Shown in pieces: positions 34,917 to 45,120 of a DNA stretch of 54,294 nt; position 1 is the first letter of the stretch, and each line of letters starts with the position of its first letter. This DNA comes from Vibrio scophthalmi LMG 19158 (lineage in GTDB: Bacteria > Pseudomonadota > Gammaproteobacteria > Enterobacterales > Vibrionaceae), in contig NZ_AFWE01000201.1 in the NCBI RefSeq assembly GCF_000222585.1, forward strand, positions 1 to 54,294, in the 5' to 3' direction. A program made the translations under genes and the position numbers. Under the pieces are notes generated by a model. It made no database searches. It was not told the DNA's origin and saw nothing but the letters and a program-made list of their open reading frames with translations.

Positions 34917-35089
34917 TGCAAATTCTCAACATATATCACTAGTATAGTGAATAAAGAACAATATAAAACGCCCAACAAAGCGAATTAAACCAGATTTATT
35001 CGCTATTAAACCACAAGTAATAAAGAATTAGATTTCAATTTCAAACATCAAGAGTCAATAAACTGCTGGTTTTTAGGCTTAAAATAGCC

Positions 35090-35125
35090 AAAAAAACTCA
35101 AACCGCCAAAAATAGCGGTTTGAGT
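35090..35125 (-). terminator. terminator after the hybrid kinase
   Basis: A perfect 11-bp stem (actcaaaccgc / gcggtttgagt) is followed on the minus strand by seven Ts. It lies 33 bases past the kinase stop. Confidence 0.85.
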
Positions 35126-35157
35126 CGGTTATATTGAATAAAATGTGTCGTTTAGAG

Positions 35158-37578
35158 TCAGCTATCTTTCAACAGTACGGTAAGAACATCAAGCTCATGA
35201 CTTGAAGGGAGCGATTTGCTGTGTAGCAGCGGAGCAAGCGTCTCAGCCAATTGAGTGCCATTACTGGATGAATTGCGATGAACATACTCGCTAATCGTAG
35301 TTAAGATTTGATGCGCATCTTCGGTTTTTTGGTCTTCAACCGCGATGTGTAGCGAGACTAACTGCTGCTCGGCATTAAAAGCAATAAACTGGTTATCGCT
35401 TGCGATAGATTTGAATTGATACAGCTTTTCGTAATACCGATGCAGCATATCATCCAGCTCTTTTTCATCGATAGGCTTGGAAATAATGCAATTGACCCCG
35501 GCCGCTAACATCCTTTCTCGCGTCTCCTTAAACAGGTCTGCGGTACAGCCAAAGATCAAGGTATCGGCCCGTTGGCCTTTTAACGCGCGAATTTCAGCGG
35601 TAGCCGTTATGCCATCTTTATTCGGCATGTGGTTATCCATCAATATCAAATCATACTGACCGTTTTGTACCGCCTCCACAGCCTGTTGGCCATCTTCAAC
35701 ATTAGTACATTCAAACCCTTTGCTGCTGATGAAAGAGTTAATGATAATGGTATTAGTGCGGTTATCTTCAACAATAAGCGCTTTAAGGCCACTATAGTCA
35801 TGTTTACGCAGCTCAATGACCTCTGCCGTGCCTGGTGGGCAAATTTCCATTTCGAGAATAATGTCGAAAGTCGTCCCCACTCCGATAGAGCTCTGAACCG
35901 AAACATCACCATTCATTAATTCGCCAATTTGTTTAACGATAGCGAGGCCAAGCCCTGTACCACCAAAGCGGCGAGTGGTTGACGATTCAGCCTGCTCAAA
36001 CGGATTAAAGATTTTCTTTTGCGCCGCACGATCAATACCAATACCCGAGTCGGATACTCGAATATTTAAGCAATTGCGACCATCCAGCGTGACCTCCGAA
36101 AAGTGCACATCGACAAAACCATGGGAGGTGAATTTCACGGCGTTATTCAATAAGTTAAATAACACTTGGCGCAAGCGAGCTTTATCAGAGAGATACCAAC
36201 GATCTTTACTCACTTCATTGTGAATGTTGAAATCCAAGCCTTTTTCTGAACATAAGGTGTAATAGACACTATTGATGCTCCCCACGATCGATTCCAGCGG
36301 AAACGGGGCTTGCTCGAGTTCAAGGTGCCCTTGCTCTATCTTCGAAAAGTCCAAAATTTCATTTAGCAGCAACATCATATGGTCGCCAGAGTCATAAAGC
36401 GTTTTTAAATGCTTGCGCTGCTCGTCGCTTAAATCCGTTTTAAGTAGAATCTGAGCGGTACCAAGCACGCCATTCATTGGCGTTCGGATTTCATGCGATA
36501 TAGTCGCTAAAAAGGCGCTCTTCGCACGAGTGGAGGCCTGTGCCTTTTTCTTTTCTTGCTCAAGAAATACCGTCTTCTCATTGAAGGTTTCAATTAGATG
36601 TTGGATCTCATCATTGCTGCGATACCCAATGTCGATGATTCCGCCGGTTTTAGAGTCATCTACCTTTTGTGCAATCCGTGTTATCGGTTCAATGATAAAG
36701 CGGCTGATAAGAACATAGCCAAACAACACACAAAGTAGCATGATTGGCACAATGCCCTTTTCAACTTTGCTTACTAAATCATATACTTGATCAGCCACTA
36801 AACGATTGGCATTAACCACATCAATCGTCCAGTGAAAGCTACCAAACTGCTGGCGGCTGATGTAAACATCTTCCGCGACATTAAAATTATGCTCAACGAT
36901 CACATCGCCAAAACCATCACGCACAATCACACCAAGACCATGCTGTTCAGCATGCTTGCGCACAAAGTCGATTAGAGTGACCAACGAAACATCAATGGTC
37001 GCGACACCTGCAAATTCGCCTTTAACGAAATACGGCGAAGAAGCGGTGATCATCTGTACGTGTGTAAACGGGTCAATATACACGGGTGACCACGACACGG
37101 TACCAAGTGGCTTATCGACGGACGACAAATACCAAGGCTCTTTGTCATAGCCACCAGATTGGGCGTTATTCCAAGCGTGGATTCTATCGACCTTGCCATC
37201 AATCGCACGATTGAAAAATAGACTTAAATAAGGCTCTTGGGAATCGACTGAATAGGGTGTTGGCCATAGCCCACCACTGGTGGTGACACCATCAATAACT
37301 TGAAAGAGTGATTGGAGTAATTCAACTTGCAGCGATTGGCCATAACCGGTGTTCCCAATGCTAACAATGCTTTGTAAAACACTTAACGAGCTTTCTAGTG
37401 GGGCTTCAATCTGGCTGGAGATGATTTTTGAGCGAGAATCTAGATTGATAACAAGTTGATCGCGAACGGGAGGCTCTACCACCAAATAGCTTACTGTCCC
37501 TACCGTCGCAACGACGAACGCAAGGTACAAGCCAAGGGCAAATATGCTTTTCCGTTTTAGTGACGAGCTCTTAACCAT
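35158..37578 (-). CDS. hybrid sensor histidine kinase with dCache-like sensor and receiver
   Basis: The 806-residue protein has a membrane helix (about residues 10-32), a large periplasmic sensor (about 33-270) of dCache type with PWYLSSVDKPLGTVSWSPVYID, and a second helix (GIVPIMLLCVLFGYVLIS). HAMP, HisKA (FLATISHEIRTPMNG), HATPase (DSGIGIDRA, FGGTGLGLAIVK) and a receiver (LIVEDN, phospho-Asp in LILMDNHMP) follow. About 85 C-terminal residues lack a clear HPt His-x-x-Lys-Gly motif, so phosphotransfer may use a separate HPt. ATG at 37578 is preferred over TTG at 37584. The ligand is probably a small organic molecule (inference). Confidence 0.85.
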   Translation of the reverse strand: MVKSSSLKRKSIFALGLYLAFVVATVGTVSYLVVEPPVRDQLVINLDSRSKIISSQIEAPLESSLSVLQSIVSIGNTGYGQSLQVELLQSLFQVIDGVTTSGGLWPTPYSVDSQEPYLSLFFNRAIDGKVDRIHAWNNAQSGGYDKEPWYLSSVDKPLGTVSWSPVYIDPFTHVQMITASSPYFVKGEFAGVATIDVSLVTLIDFVRKHAEQHGLGVIVRDGFGDVIVEHNFNVAEDVYISRQQFGSFHWTIDVVNANRLVADQVYDLVSKVEKGIVPIMLLCVLFGYVLISRFIIEPITRIAQKVDDSKTGGIIDIGYRSNDEIQHLIETFNEKTVFLEQEKKKAQASTRAKSAFLATISHEIRTPMNGVLGTAQILLKTDLSDEQRKHLKTLYDSGDHMMLLLNEILDFSKIEQGHLELEQAPFPLESIVGSINSVYYTLCSEKGLDFNIHNEVSKDRWYLSDKARLRQVLFNLLNNAVKFTSHGFVDVHFSEVTLDGRNCLNIRVSDSGIGIDRAAQKKIFNPFEQAESSTTRRFGGTGLGLAIVKQIGELMNGDVSVQSSIGVGTTFDIILEMEICPPGTAEVIELRKHDYSGLKALIVEDNRTNTIIINSFISSKGFECTNVEDGQQAVEAVQNGQYDLILMDNHMPNKDGITATAEIRALKGQRADTLIFGCTADLFKETRERMLAAGVNCIISKPIDEKELDDMLHRYYEKLYQFKSIASDNQFIAFNAEQQLVSLHIAVEDQKTEDAHQILTTISEYVHRNSSSNGTQLAETLAPLLHSKSLPSSHELDVLTVLLKDS

Positions 37579-37694
37579 AACCAACTGAATTTTTGACGTT
37601 TATATAAAATTATAGTCAATACTGAGTAACAGCAACCTATTTTTGTCGCAAAGGTGCTGTTACTATATCCATATCAACATTTACAACCTAAGTA

Positions 37695-38279
37695 GTGGTA
37701 TTCATTTTGACTCTACAAGACATTCTCGCCCTTCCTGAACTGCAAGAAAAATTGATTAATCAGGCCAAAACTCAAGGTTTTGTTACGGCAATGGCGGCTG
37801 CACCGCATACGCTTGATCCGCATGAGTGGCTCCCGTTTCTATGGGGCGGTGAAGACGTTGCACCATTTAGCGACGGTGAGCTGTTAGAGAGTTATATTGA
37901 ACATGTGATCGCGCTATGGAATAACTATCGTCCAGCATTGTTAAACAATCAATGGCAGTGGCCTGAAGGCTGCGTATTAGACGAAGAAGAGATCGTAACA
38001 GAAGCAACGCGCGATTTCTGCGAAGGCTTCCTACAAGGCTGGCAATTATCTCGCGATGATTGGGAGTCAATCATGCCTGAAGATAGCCCAGAAAACGCCT
38101 TACTCGGTGGTGTATTGCTGTCGCTAAGCATGCTGTACGATCCAGAAACGTCACTCGCAACGATTGCTGAACAAGGCATCGAAGGTCTGGAGCAGTTTGA
38201 AGAGATCTTCAACGCGACCCCAACCATGCTTTCTGGCTTAACGATGCGTGGCATGCAATTGGTTGAAGCAGACCAGTAA
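37695..38279 (+). CDS. YgfB/YecA-family (UPF0149) protein
   Basis: A 194-residue, acidic, helical cytoplasmic protein of the UPF0149 family, with FVTAMAAAPHTLDPHEWLPFLWGG near the N-terminus and DFCEGFLQGWQLSRDDW in the middle. Function is not established. The start is uncertain: GTG at 37695 or TTG at 37707 (giving MTLQDILALPEL). The C-terminal SEC-type zinc motif seen in YecA is absent. A strong terminator follows. Confidence 0.75.
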   Translation: MVFILTLQDILALPELQEKLINQAKTQGFVTAMAAAPHTLDPHEWLPFLWGGEDVAPFSDGELLESYIEHVIALWNNYRPALLNNQWQWPEGCVLDEEEIVTEATRDFCEGFLQGWQLSRDDWESIMPEDSPENALLGGVLLSLSMLYDPETSLATIAEQGIEGLEQFEEIFNATPTMLSGLTMRGMQLVEADQ

Positions 38280-38309
38280 TCCGCACATGTGGCACTGATT
38301 CAAGATGAG

Positions 38310-38335
38310 AAAGGCTTCCGATTGGAAGCCTTTTT
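38310..38335 (+). terminator. terminator after the YgfB-family gene
   Basis: A perfect 10-bp stem (aaaggcttcc / ggaagccttt) with a 4-base loop is followed by Ts on the plus strand. Confidence 0.85.
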
Positions 38336-38401
38336 AACGCCAGAGGTTTCTTTTCGGTAAAAAACCATCATTTCATCACTAAAGTCAGCGGATAGCACGG
38401 C

Positions 38402-39433
38402 CTAAAGGTTCGACCAATTGATCTGCTCAATACGCTCATCGGCGATGTAAAACAGCTTAGTCCCAGGACGTATCTCAACATCCAGATCAGGATTGAGCGC
38501 CATGCCTTGCTCGCCCTCCAATGCGATCAAGGTTGCCTTGTACTGCTTTTTCAAAAAGAGAAACACCGCTTCGACCTCGACTGCTGCGGCCTCTTGTGGG
38601 TAATAAGTTGAGTACTGGGTCATCCCCCGCGTAGAAGCAAGTAACTCTTGATGCAGTGCACTTGATCCGGGATCCACCGCCGCTTTCGCTAGCATCTCAG
38701 CACCAACGGCTGGAATGCACTCTGCATTTGGGCAATGCTGGCTCAGTAGCGAGCTGAGGGCTTCGTCTTTGAAATAAGCGACAAGATGGGCGCTAGAATT
38801 AACATTGGCACAATAGAGCGATGCTGAGAGCGTTATGTCATCTTCAAGATTATCGACTACGATGCAGCTTGCCTGTTCGATATTCGCATTTTTCATTTCT
38901 TGGCTATCGGTGTAACTGCTGACTTTGATAAAACCGATCTCACCAGGCAGCGGATTCTCAATCTCAGAGCGAGTACACAACACAATAGGCCTGTTCCCCT
39001 CTTCTTCATGTTGCAACATACGAATCAAATGCAAGGTACGTTGGCCATTCCAGCCCAATAATAAAATATGATTGTGTGTATTCACTTTTCGTTTCCCTAA
39101 TACGCCAGCTCGCCAATAGTCGACAAGATTTGAACCAATACGCCCCAATATTGAAGCGAACAGTGCCAATCCACCTGGAATGATAAATAGCACCACCACC
39201 CATTTACCCATGTCGGTTACGGGTGAATGATCGCCATAGCCAACCGTGCTCGCAGTAACCATTAAGTAATAAATAAAGTTGGAGAAATTATCGGTAAGAT
39301 CGTGCTCTCCCGCAGTAGTCAGCAACACCCACGAAAGAATGACATAAAGCAGTGTAAGGATGGCTAAGTTTCGCGTACTCAAATCAAACAAGGTGGAGCG
39401 CAGTTTGCGCCTTAAGTAGAACCAGATCGCCAT
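38402..39433 (-). CDS. potassium channel with RCK (TrkA-N) domain
   Basis: The 343-residue protein has two membrane helices flanking the K+ selectivity filter TVGYGDHSP (about residue 63-71), then a cytoplasmic Rossmann RCK domain beginning NHILLLGWNGQRTLHLI (about residue 120) and a TrkA-C-like tail. The frame extends to 39592, but AAGGA precedes the ATG at 39433 (MAIWFYLRRKLRST), and the extra residues look like translated leader. Such channels gate K+ flux in response to cytoplasmic ligands. It is a single gene, separated from nadA by a terminator. Confidence 0.85.
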   Translation of the reverse strand: MAIWFYLRRKLRSTLFDLSTRNLAILTLLYVILSWVLLTTAGEHDLTDNFSNFIYYLMVTASTVGYGDHSPVTDMGKWVVVLFIIPGGLALFASILGRIGSNLVDYWRAGVLGKRKVNTHNHILLLGWNGQRTLHLIRMLQHEEEGNRPIVLCTRSEIENPLPGEIGFIKVSSYTDSQEMKNANIEQASCIVVDNLEDDITLSASLYCANVNSSAHLVAYFKDEALSSLLSQHCPNAECIPAVGAEMLAKAAVDPGSSALHQELLASTRGMTQYSTYYPQEAAAVEVEAVFLFLKKQYKATLIALEGEQGMALNPDLDVEIRPGTKLFYIADERIEQINWSNL

Positions 39434-39619
39434 ACCATTTCCTTGTCTTAGCTTTGTTCGATTGATAACTCTACTTATTGTATGCAGAACTAACGCGACT
39501 TTTCGAGTTTGCTTGGCATCAAAAATAGATTGTTGAGAAGTGTAAGACAAAAATGGCGCTGTTGGTAAAGTCGCTAAAATTCTTTGTTGCATTTAAGTTA
39601 GGTAGCAAACCTCAGGCGT

Positions 39620-39643
39620 AAAAAAGCCAGCACGAGGCTGGCT
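39620..39643 (-). terminator. terminator after nadA
   Basis: A 7-bp stem (agccagc / gctggct) with a 5-base loop is followed on the minus strand by a T-run. It lies 33 bases past the nadA stop. Confidence 0.75.
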
Positions 39644-39675
39644 AATAGGTAATTTTGGCTTAAACCAATCGTAGC

Positions 39676-40737
39676 TTATGCATTGCCTTTTACTAGCAAG
39701 TTAAGCTGTTCAGCAAAATCTAACATACGGTTTAATGGGATCAGCGATTTTACGCGCAATGCCTCATCAACAAAGATTTCATGCTGCTCGCCGCCTTTAC
39801 TCAACGCTTGCTCAATCGCAAACAAACCGTTCATCGCCATCCAAGGGCAATGTGCACAGCTACGACACGTCGCACCTGCACCTGCTGTTGGTGCTTCGAT
39901 CAATTCTTTTTCCGGCACTAACTGCTGCATCTTGAAGAAGATGCCTTTATCAGTCGCGACAATCATTTTTTGCTGTGGCAGCTCTTTTGCCGCTTTGATC
40001 AATTGGCTAGTTGAGCCAACAGCATCTGCCAATTCAACCACACTTGCTGGTGATTCAGGGTGAACAAGAATCGCAGCATCAGGATAAACGCTCTTCATCT
40101 TACGCAGTGCGTCAGCAGAGAACTCATCGTGAACCACACACTCGCCCTGCCACAACAGCATTTCTGCGCCAGTTTTGTTGGCAATGTATGAACCTAAATG
40201 GCGGTCTGGGCCCCAAATGATAGGCTTATCTTCGCTATCTAGGTGCTCAACGATTTCAAGTGCAATACTGGAGGTTACCACCCAATCTGCACGAGCTTTT
40301 ACTGCCGCAGAGGTGTTCGCGTAAACCACAACCGTATGGTCAGGGTGCGCGTCACAAAATTCAGAGAACTTGTCTGCAGGACAACCAAGATCCAATGAAC
40401 ATTCTGCGTCAAGTGTTGGCATTAGAATGCGTTTTTCTGGTGTAAGGATTTTGGCGGATTCGCCCATAAAGCGCACACCGGCAATTATTAGGGTGCTGGC
40501 AGGATGACGGTTGCCAAACTTAGCCATTTCCAGTGAGTCACCAACAAAACCTCCCGTTTCTTCCGCTAATGCCTGAATCTCAGGATCCGTGTAATAGTGG
40601 GCAATCAGCACGGCATCTTTATCAATCAGCAGTTGCTTGATATTGGCAATATGGGCTTGCTTTTGCTCAGCCGTCAATGGCTTTGGCTTAGGAGGAAAAG
40701 GGTAAACAGTATCGATTTTATCTAGAATGTGACTCAT
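39676..40737 (-). CDS. nadA: quinolinate synthase NadA
   Basis: NadA condenses iminoaspartate with dihydroxyacetone phosphate to quinolinate in de novo NAD synthesis, using a 4Fe-4S cluster. The 353-residue protein has [29 protein letters not shown] near residues 40-70 and cluster-region cysteines in [19 protein letters not shown] and [13 protein letters not shown] near residue 290. Length and motifs match the E. coli-type enzyme. It is a single gene upstream in direction from its own terminator; the Tol-Pal operon ends just before it on the same strand. Confidence 0.96.
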   Translation of the reverse strand: MSHILDKIDTVYPFPPKPKPLTAEQKQAHIANIKQLLIDKDAVLIAHYYTDPEIQALAEETGGFVGDSLEMAKFGNRHPASTLIIAGVRFMGESAKILTPEKRILMPTLDAECSLDLGCPADKFSEFCDAHPDHTVVVYANTSAAVKARADWVVTSSIALEIVEHLDSEDKPIIWGPDRHLGSYIANKTGAEMLLWQGECVVHDEFSADALRKMKSVYPDAAILVHPESPASVVELADAVGSTSQLIKAAKELPQQKMIVATDKGIFFKMQQLVPEKELIEAPTAGAGATCRSCAHCPWMAMNGLFAIEQALSKGGEQHEIFVDEALRVKSLIPLNRMLDFAEQLNLLVKGNA

Positions 40738-40828
40738 TGCTTTGCTCTACGCAACTTCCGTTAGTTCGAACATTGTAACTCCGATCGACATCAAGAATCA
40801 AAGCTGTTTGGCGCTAAAAGAAGGATAA

Positions 40829-40854
40829 AAAAAAGGCGCATAAGCGCCTTTTTT
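40829..40854 (-). terminator. terminator of the Tol-Pal operon
   Basis: aaaaggcgc and gcgcctttt form a stem with a 4-base loop, flanked by A- and T-runs on both sides. It directly follows cpoB on the minus strand. Confidence 0.85.
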
Positions 40855-40867
40855 CGTCAATTAGCCT

Positions 40868-41641
40868 TTAGTTGAGCTTTTGCTGCGCAACTTTTGCAGA
40901 AGCACTATCTGGGTATTCAGTTACCACTTGTTGATAGTATTTCTTTGCTTGCTCAACGTTATTATTGCGCTCCGCAATATCACCTAACTTCACTAGCGCA
41001 TCAGCGCGCTTATTCGAATCTTTATAAGCGATCACTGCAGCAAAGCTTTTCACCGCTTCTTTATCTTGCTTCTTAGCAAAATAAAGTTGGCCGAGCCAAT
41101 AATGTGAATTAGGGGTAAACGTTGAATCTGGGAAATCTTTTTGGAATTGAACAAAAGCGCTTATCGCACCGGAATAGTCACGCTGCTTAAGAATCAAATC
41201 GACTGCATTTTGATAGGCGGTTTGTTCATCAACATTACTGCTGTATGTGCCTTTCGACTCAACAGGTTCTGTTGTTGTCACATCAGCGACGATCGCGGGC
41301 GCAGCTTTTGCTTCTTGGCGAACTTTATCAAGTTCAACAAACAACTCTTTTTGACGCTGCAACATTTGCTGCATGTCATAGTTGTTCTTTTCAATTTGGC
41401 CACGAAGTTCACTCACTTCGAGCGACATCGTGTCCAATTGCTGCTGCATTTGCAGTTGCACTCGGTTACGATTTTCTAGCAAACGTTCTAAACGCTGAAT
41501 ATCCGTTTCGTTACTAGAGAACGTTCTAGAGCTACTGGTGCTGCCGCCAATATCTGCTACTGGGGCTGGTGCAGCGAACGCTAGGTTCGCTGCACTGGCC
41601 AGTAACGTAAGCGAAAAGACATGCTTTAAGTTACTGAACAT
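40868..41641 (-). CDS. cpoB: cell division coordinator CpoB (YbgF)
   Basis: The 257-residue periplasmic protein has a signal peptide (cleavage after AFA near residue 23), an N-terminal coiled coil (about residues 48-110, RLERLLENRNRVQLQMQQQ) that trimerises and binds TolA, and C-terminal TPR repeats (about 130-257, e.g. SHYWLGQLYFAKKQ). CpoB links outer-membrane constriction by Tol-Pal to septal peptidoglycan synthesis. It is the last gene of the operon, 15 bases after pal. Confidence 0.93.
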   Translation of the reverse strand: MFSNLKHVFSLTLLASAANLAFAAPAPVADIGGSTSSSRTFSSNETDIQRLERLLENRNRVQLQMQQQLDTMSLEVSELRGQIEKNNYDMQQMLQRQKELFVELDKVRQEAKAAPAIVADVTTTEPVESKGTYSSNVDEQTAYQNAVDLILKQRDYSGAISAFVQFQKDFPDSTFTPNSHYWLGQLYFAKKQDKEAVKSFAAVIAYKDSNKRADALVKLGDIAERNNNVEQAKKYYQQVVTEYPDSASAKVAQQKLN

Positions 41642-41656
41642 GAGGTTATCCCCGAA

Positions 41657-42172
41657 TTAGTACACTAGAACTGCGCGGCGGTTCTTAGCGTAAGCTTCGT
41701 CAGATTGACCTAGTACTAGAGGCTTCTCTTCACCGTAGCTAACGATAGCGATTTGGTCAGCGTTTACGCCTAGTGCTTGAAGGTACATAGATACCGCTTG
41801 AGCACGACGCTCGCCTAGTGCGATGTTGTACTCTGGAGTACCGCGCTCATCTGCGTGGCCTTCAACAGTTACTTTAAGCGCTGGGTTAGAGCTTAGGTAA
41901 GCAGCGTGTAGTGCTAGAACTTTCTCGTAGTCGCTTGCGATAGTTGCGTTATCGAATGCGAAGTAGATAGTTGAAGCTTGCATTACTTGATCTTTTAGTT
42001 CTTGCTCAGATAGTTGGCCATTCTGATCGATTGGCGTTACTACTGTTGTAGAAGAACCGTTGTTCGTTTCTGAGCCAGACGCGTTTGCAGCATCATCGCT
42101 CGAGCTACATGCTGTCATTGCTAGAACAGGTAGTGCAATGAGTAACCCTTTAAGAACTTTGTTAAGTTGCAT
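41657..42172 (-). CDS. pal: peptidoglycan-associated lipoprotein Pal
   Basis: The 171-residue outer-membrane lipoprotein has a lipobox (LAMTACSS, lipidated Cys near residue 22), a Ser/Asn-rich linker and an OmpA-type peptidoglycan-binding domain with [19 protein letters not shown]. Pal ties the outer membrane to peptidoglycan and is moved by TolB and the TolQRA motor during division. It lies between tolB and cpoB. Confidence 0.96.
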   Translation of the reverse strand: MQLNKVLKGLLIALPVLAMTACSSSDDAANASGSETNNGSSTTVVTPIDQNGQLSEQELKDQVMQASTIYFAFDNATIASDYEKVLALHAAYLSSNPALKVTVEGHADERGTPEYNIALGERRAQAVSMYLQALGVNADQIAIVSYGEEKPLVLGQSDEAYAKNRRAVLVY

Positions 42173-42206
42173 TGTTATGTTTTCCTTACTTTTAAATACT
42201 TATTTG

Positions 42207-43559
42207 CTACAAAAACGGTGACCACGCAGGTGCACGGACTCGTCCGTTTGTTGCGGGTAATCGAGCTTTAAAACGCCCATCTATAGAAACCATCGATAAG
42301 ACGTTGGTTTTGTTATAAATCGAACTATAGATAACCATTCCACCATTTGGGGCAATACTCGGCGACTCGTCTAACAATGTTTTGGTTAAAACCTGCACCG
42401 CACCAGTCTCAAGATCTTGTTTGGCAAGATTAAAACCAGTATTGCTGCGATTCACCATTACGAGAAAGCGTCCATCTGGGGTAATTTGACCACCCAAGTT
42501 TTGACTGCCCTGCCATGTTATGCGGCTAGTATCTCCGCCAGCCAAATTTACTTGATAAATCTGAGGTTTACCACCCCGATCAGAAGTGAATATCAAGGAT
42601 TTCCCATCTGGGTGCCAAAATGGTTCTGTATTATTTGATCTACCACGCGTTATTTGTGTGAGCTTACGCGTCTTTATATCCATCGTATAAACCTGCAAGC
42701 TGCCGGTTTTTGATAATACCAAGGCTAATGTCTTACCGTCTGGAGAGAACTTAGGTGCCCCGTTGTGACGAGGGTATGACGTAAGTTTCTCACGTTCACC
42801 GGTGTAGATATCCATCATGTAGATTTCAGCTTGACCGTTCTGGAAGCTAACGTATGCAAGCTTTTTACCATCTGGTGACCAAGACGGTGACATCAATGGC
42901 TGTTTTGAGCGCAACACCAAACGTTCGTTGTAACCGTCATAATCTGCGACGCGTAATTGATACGGGTAGGATTCTTTGTCACTAACGACGACATATGCGA
43001 TGCGGGTCAAAAATGCACCGCGCTCACCCGTTAATTGTTCGTAAACCAAATCAGAGATTCGGTGTGCGTATTCACGCAAACGGCTCTCAGGTACCGTGGC
43101 ACGTTTGTTAAACAAAACGTGATCCTTAGACAGTACTAACTCGCCATCTTCACCCAACGCTTTGCTTTGACCTTGCGTTAACTGGCCACGCACAACATCG
43201 ACCAATTGGTAATTAATCACATAATCACCTTTGGCATCTTGTGTGATCGATCCCGTTAGCAATGAGTCAACCCCCAGACGTGTCCAAGCGTCAAAATTGA
43301 CTTCGCTTTCGTTATAAGGGGTTTGTGGCATTTTACTGGTCGGCACTGGGCTAAATTTACCACTGCGTTGCAAGTCAGAAGCAATCACCGCTGACACATC
43401 TTGTGGTAGAGGCTTAGCGCCTTCCCATTTGAATGGCACGATAGCTATCGGGCGGGCCGAATCAATACCATCTGTGATGACCAGTTCAAGAGCCGCATTG
43501 GCAAATTGAACCGAGCTCGCAATCACGAGCGAGAATCCTATTATCAGTCGCTTTAACAC
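42207..43559 (-). CDS. tolB: Tol-Pal system protein TolB
   Basis: The 450-residue periplasmic protein has a signal peptide (cleavage after ANA near residue 22), an N-terminal alpha/beta domain and a six-bladed beta-propeller with repeated SPDGK-type turns ([45 protein letters not shown]). TolB binds Pal and releases it under TolA control. It lies 15 bases after tolA. Confidence 0.96.
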   Translation of the reverse strand: MLKRLIIGFSLVIASSVQFANAALELVITDGIDSARPIAIVPFKWEGAKPLPQDVSAVIASDLQRSGKFSPVPTSKMPQTPYNESEVNFDAWTRLGVDSLLTGSITQDAKGDYVINYQLVDVVRGQLTQGQSKALGEDGELVLSKDHVLFNKRATVPESRLREYAHRISDLVYEQLTGERGAFLTRIAYVVVSDKESYPYQLRVADYDGYNERLVLRSKQPLMSPSWSPDGKKLAYVSFQNGQAEIYMMDIYTGEREKLTSYPRHNGAPKFSPDGKTLALVLSKTGSLQVYTMDIKTRKLTQITRGRSNNTEPFWHPDGKSLIFTSDRGGKPQIYQVNLAGGDTSRITWQGSQNLGGQITPDGRFLVMVNRSNTGFNLAKQDLETGAVQVLTKTLLDESPSIAPNGGMVIYSSIYNKTNVLSMVSIDGRFKARLPATNGRVRAPAWSPFL

Positions 43560-43574
43560 AAGCTAATCCTTTAT

Positions 43575-44660
43575 TTAAAGTTCAACGGTTAAATTGATGT
43601 TTTTCAGTTTGTTGACTAGATCCGCATCTGTCGGCAGTGGGAAGCTTGGCACTTGAGCTACCGCACGTTTTGTTGCTGAGCAAACTCGGCTATCACCATC
43701 AAGGATACTAAAGTTTCCGACAATAGCCCCCGCTCCGGTAGGAATAAGGCGCAAGTTAACTCGACAAGACTTTCCCCGGAAGTAGTCCTCCACGAGCAAA
43801 TTTTGCTTAATCAGCTGTGTGTAGATCGCGGCATAGCGCGAAATTTCACTATCAACAAATTGATTGCGCGCCGCGCTATTTTGTTCCGTTTCTGATTCCA
43901 AGCCAGCAAAAATATCGTTCATCGCAGCTTCTTGCTCTTTGCGTTCTCGCTCCAAGCGCTCTAAACGTTGCTTTTCTTTACGTGCCTTTTCTGCCGCTTC
44001 TTTTGCCGCTTTCTCTTTTGCTATGCGTTCTTTTTCAGCCTTAGCGGCGGCCTCTTGCGCCGCTTTTGCTGCTTTTTCTTTTTCGATGCGTTGCTGCTCT
44101 GCTTTCGCTGCAGCCGCTTCTTTTTCAATACGTTGTTGCTCAGCTTTGGCTACCGCAGCCTCTTTCTCTAAGCGCTGCTTTTCCGCTACACGTATTGCCT
44201 CTTCTTTCTTTTTACGCTCTTGCTCAAGTTTGACTGCGCGTTCTTTTTCTTTACGAACACGCTCTTCTTCAACTTTGCGTTCTTGCTCTTTTTGCTTACG
44301 TAATTTTTCCGCATCACGCGCCGCTTTCGCTTCTTTGACTTGTTGCTCTTTCAGTTTACGAATGCGTTCTTCTTCCGCTTTGCGGTTCTTCTCAAGCTGC
44401 TCACTTTCACGACGCAGTTTATCAAGGCGATCTTGCTCTTTGCGCGACGCCTCTTCTCGCTGCTCGCGAATTTGCTGTGCTTGTTTACGCACTAAGGCTG
44501 GATCAATCACAACCGCTTCCACCATTCGACCGACAGGTTCAGGTTTCGACATCGTAAAATCCGCGCCCCAAAGCAACGCAGCAAGTAAGACTGCGTGTAA
44601 GGCAAACGAAATAACCATTGGTTTGCCGAGTTTATTTTTATTGGGCTTTTTGTCTTTCAT
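43575..44660 (-). CDS. tolA: Tol-Pal system protein TolA
   Basis: The 361-residue protein has one N-terminal membrane helix (about residues 15-33), a long Lys/Glu/Ala/Arg-rich helical domain (about 55-250, with repeats such as AKAEQQRIEKEAA) spanning the periplasm, and a C-terminal globular domain (about 265-361) that contacts Pal and TolB. It couples the TolQR motor to the outer membrane. The repetitive middle gives a spurious Ser/Arg-rich open frame on the other strand. Confidence 0.95.
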   Translation of the reverse strand: MKDKKPNKNKLGKPMVISFALHAVLLAALLWGADFTMSKPEPVGRMVEAVVIDPALVRKQAQQIREQREEASRKEQDRLDKLRRESEQLEKNRKAEEERIRKLKEQQVKEAKAARDAEKLRKQKEQERKVEEERVRKEKERAVKLEQERKKKEEAIRVAEKQRLEKEAAVAKAEQQRIEKEAAAAKAEQQRIEKEKAAKAAQEAAAKAEKERIAKEKAAKEAAEKARKEKQRLERLERERKEQEAAMNDIFAGLESETEQNSAARNQFVDSEISRYAAIYTQLIKQNLLVEDYFRGKSCRVNLRLIPTGAGAIVGNFSILDGDSRVCSATKRAVAQVPSFPLPTDADLVNKLKNINLTVEL

Positions 44661-44673
44661 GGAGTGATTGAAC

Positions 44674-45117
44674 TTATTCCTTGATGTCCGTTAGCAGGCC
44701 CACTTTCGGGATCCCTGCTCGGCCCAACTCATCTAAAACCAATACAATCTCCGCATAAGGCGTGGCTGCATCCCCACCCACCGCAACCGGTGAGTTAGGT
44801 TTGATACTAAGCTCAGCTTTCACTCGCACGATCAAATCTTGCAGTGAAATACCACGCATCACCTCTTCATCATTGACGCTTAATCCGAGATTACCATCAC
44901 GGTCCACTTCAACAATGATAAAGCTGATATTCGGATCTTCCGCCATCTCTTGCATTGATTCTGCCGCCGCCGTTTTTGGCAGCTCAACTTCAACACCTTG
45001 TGTTACAAAGGGTGAGGTCACCATGAAAATGATCAGCAACACCAACATGACATCGATATACGGCACCACGTTGATTTCACATGTCATTTTACGCTTTTTA
45101 GGTTGATAACCCGCCAT
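44674..45117 (-). CDS. tolR: Tol-Pal motor protein TolR
   Basis: The 147-residue ExbD/TolR-family protein has one membrane helix with the proton-path Asp in NVVPYIDVMLVLLIIFMVT (about residues 16-34) and a periplasmic domain. With TolQ it forms the ion-driven motor for TolA. It sits 3 bases after tolQ. Confidence 0.96.
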   Translation of the reverse strand: MAGYQPKKRKMTCEINVVPYIDVMLVLLIIFMVTSPFVTQGVEVELPKTAAAESMQEMAEDPNISFIIVEVDRDGNLGLSVNDEEVMRGISLQDLIVRVKAELSIKPNSPVAVGGDAATPYAEIVLVLDELGRAGIPKVGLLTDIKE

Positions 45118-45120
45118 GCG

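Noticed and set aside
37695-38279. YecA with SEC-type zinc motif
   Set aside because: The C-terminal CxCxnHC-type motif is absent, so I only call it a YgfB/UPF0149-family member.
43864-44667. 267-codon open frame antisense to tolA
   Set aside because: It is rich in Ser, Arg, Phe and Ala because it mirrors the Lys/Glu/Ala repeats of TolA, and has no family resemblance or plausible ribosome-binding context.
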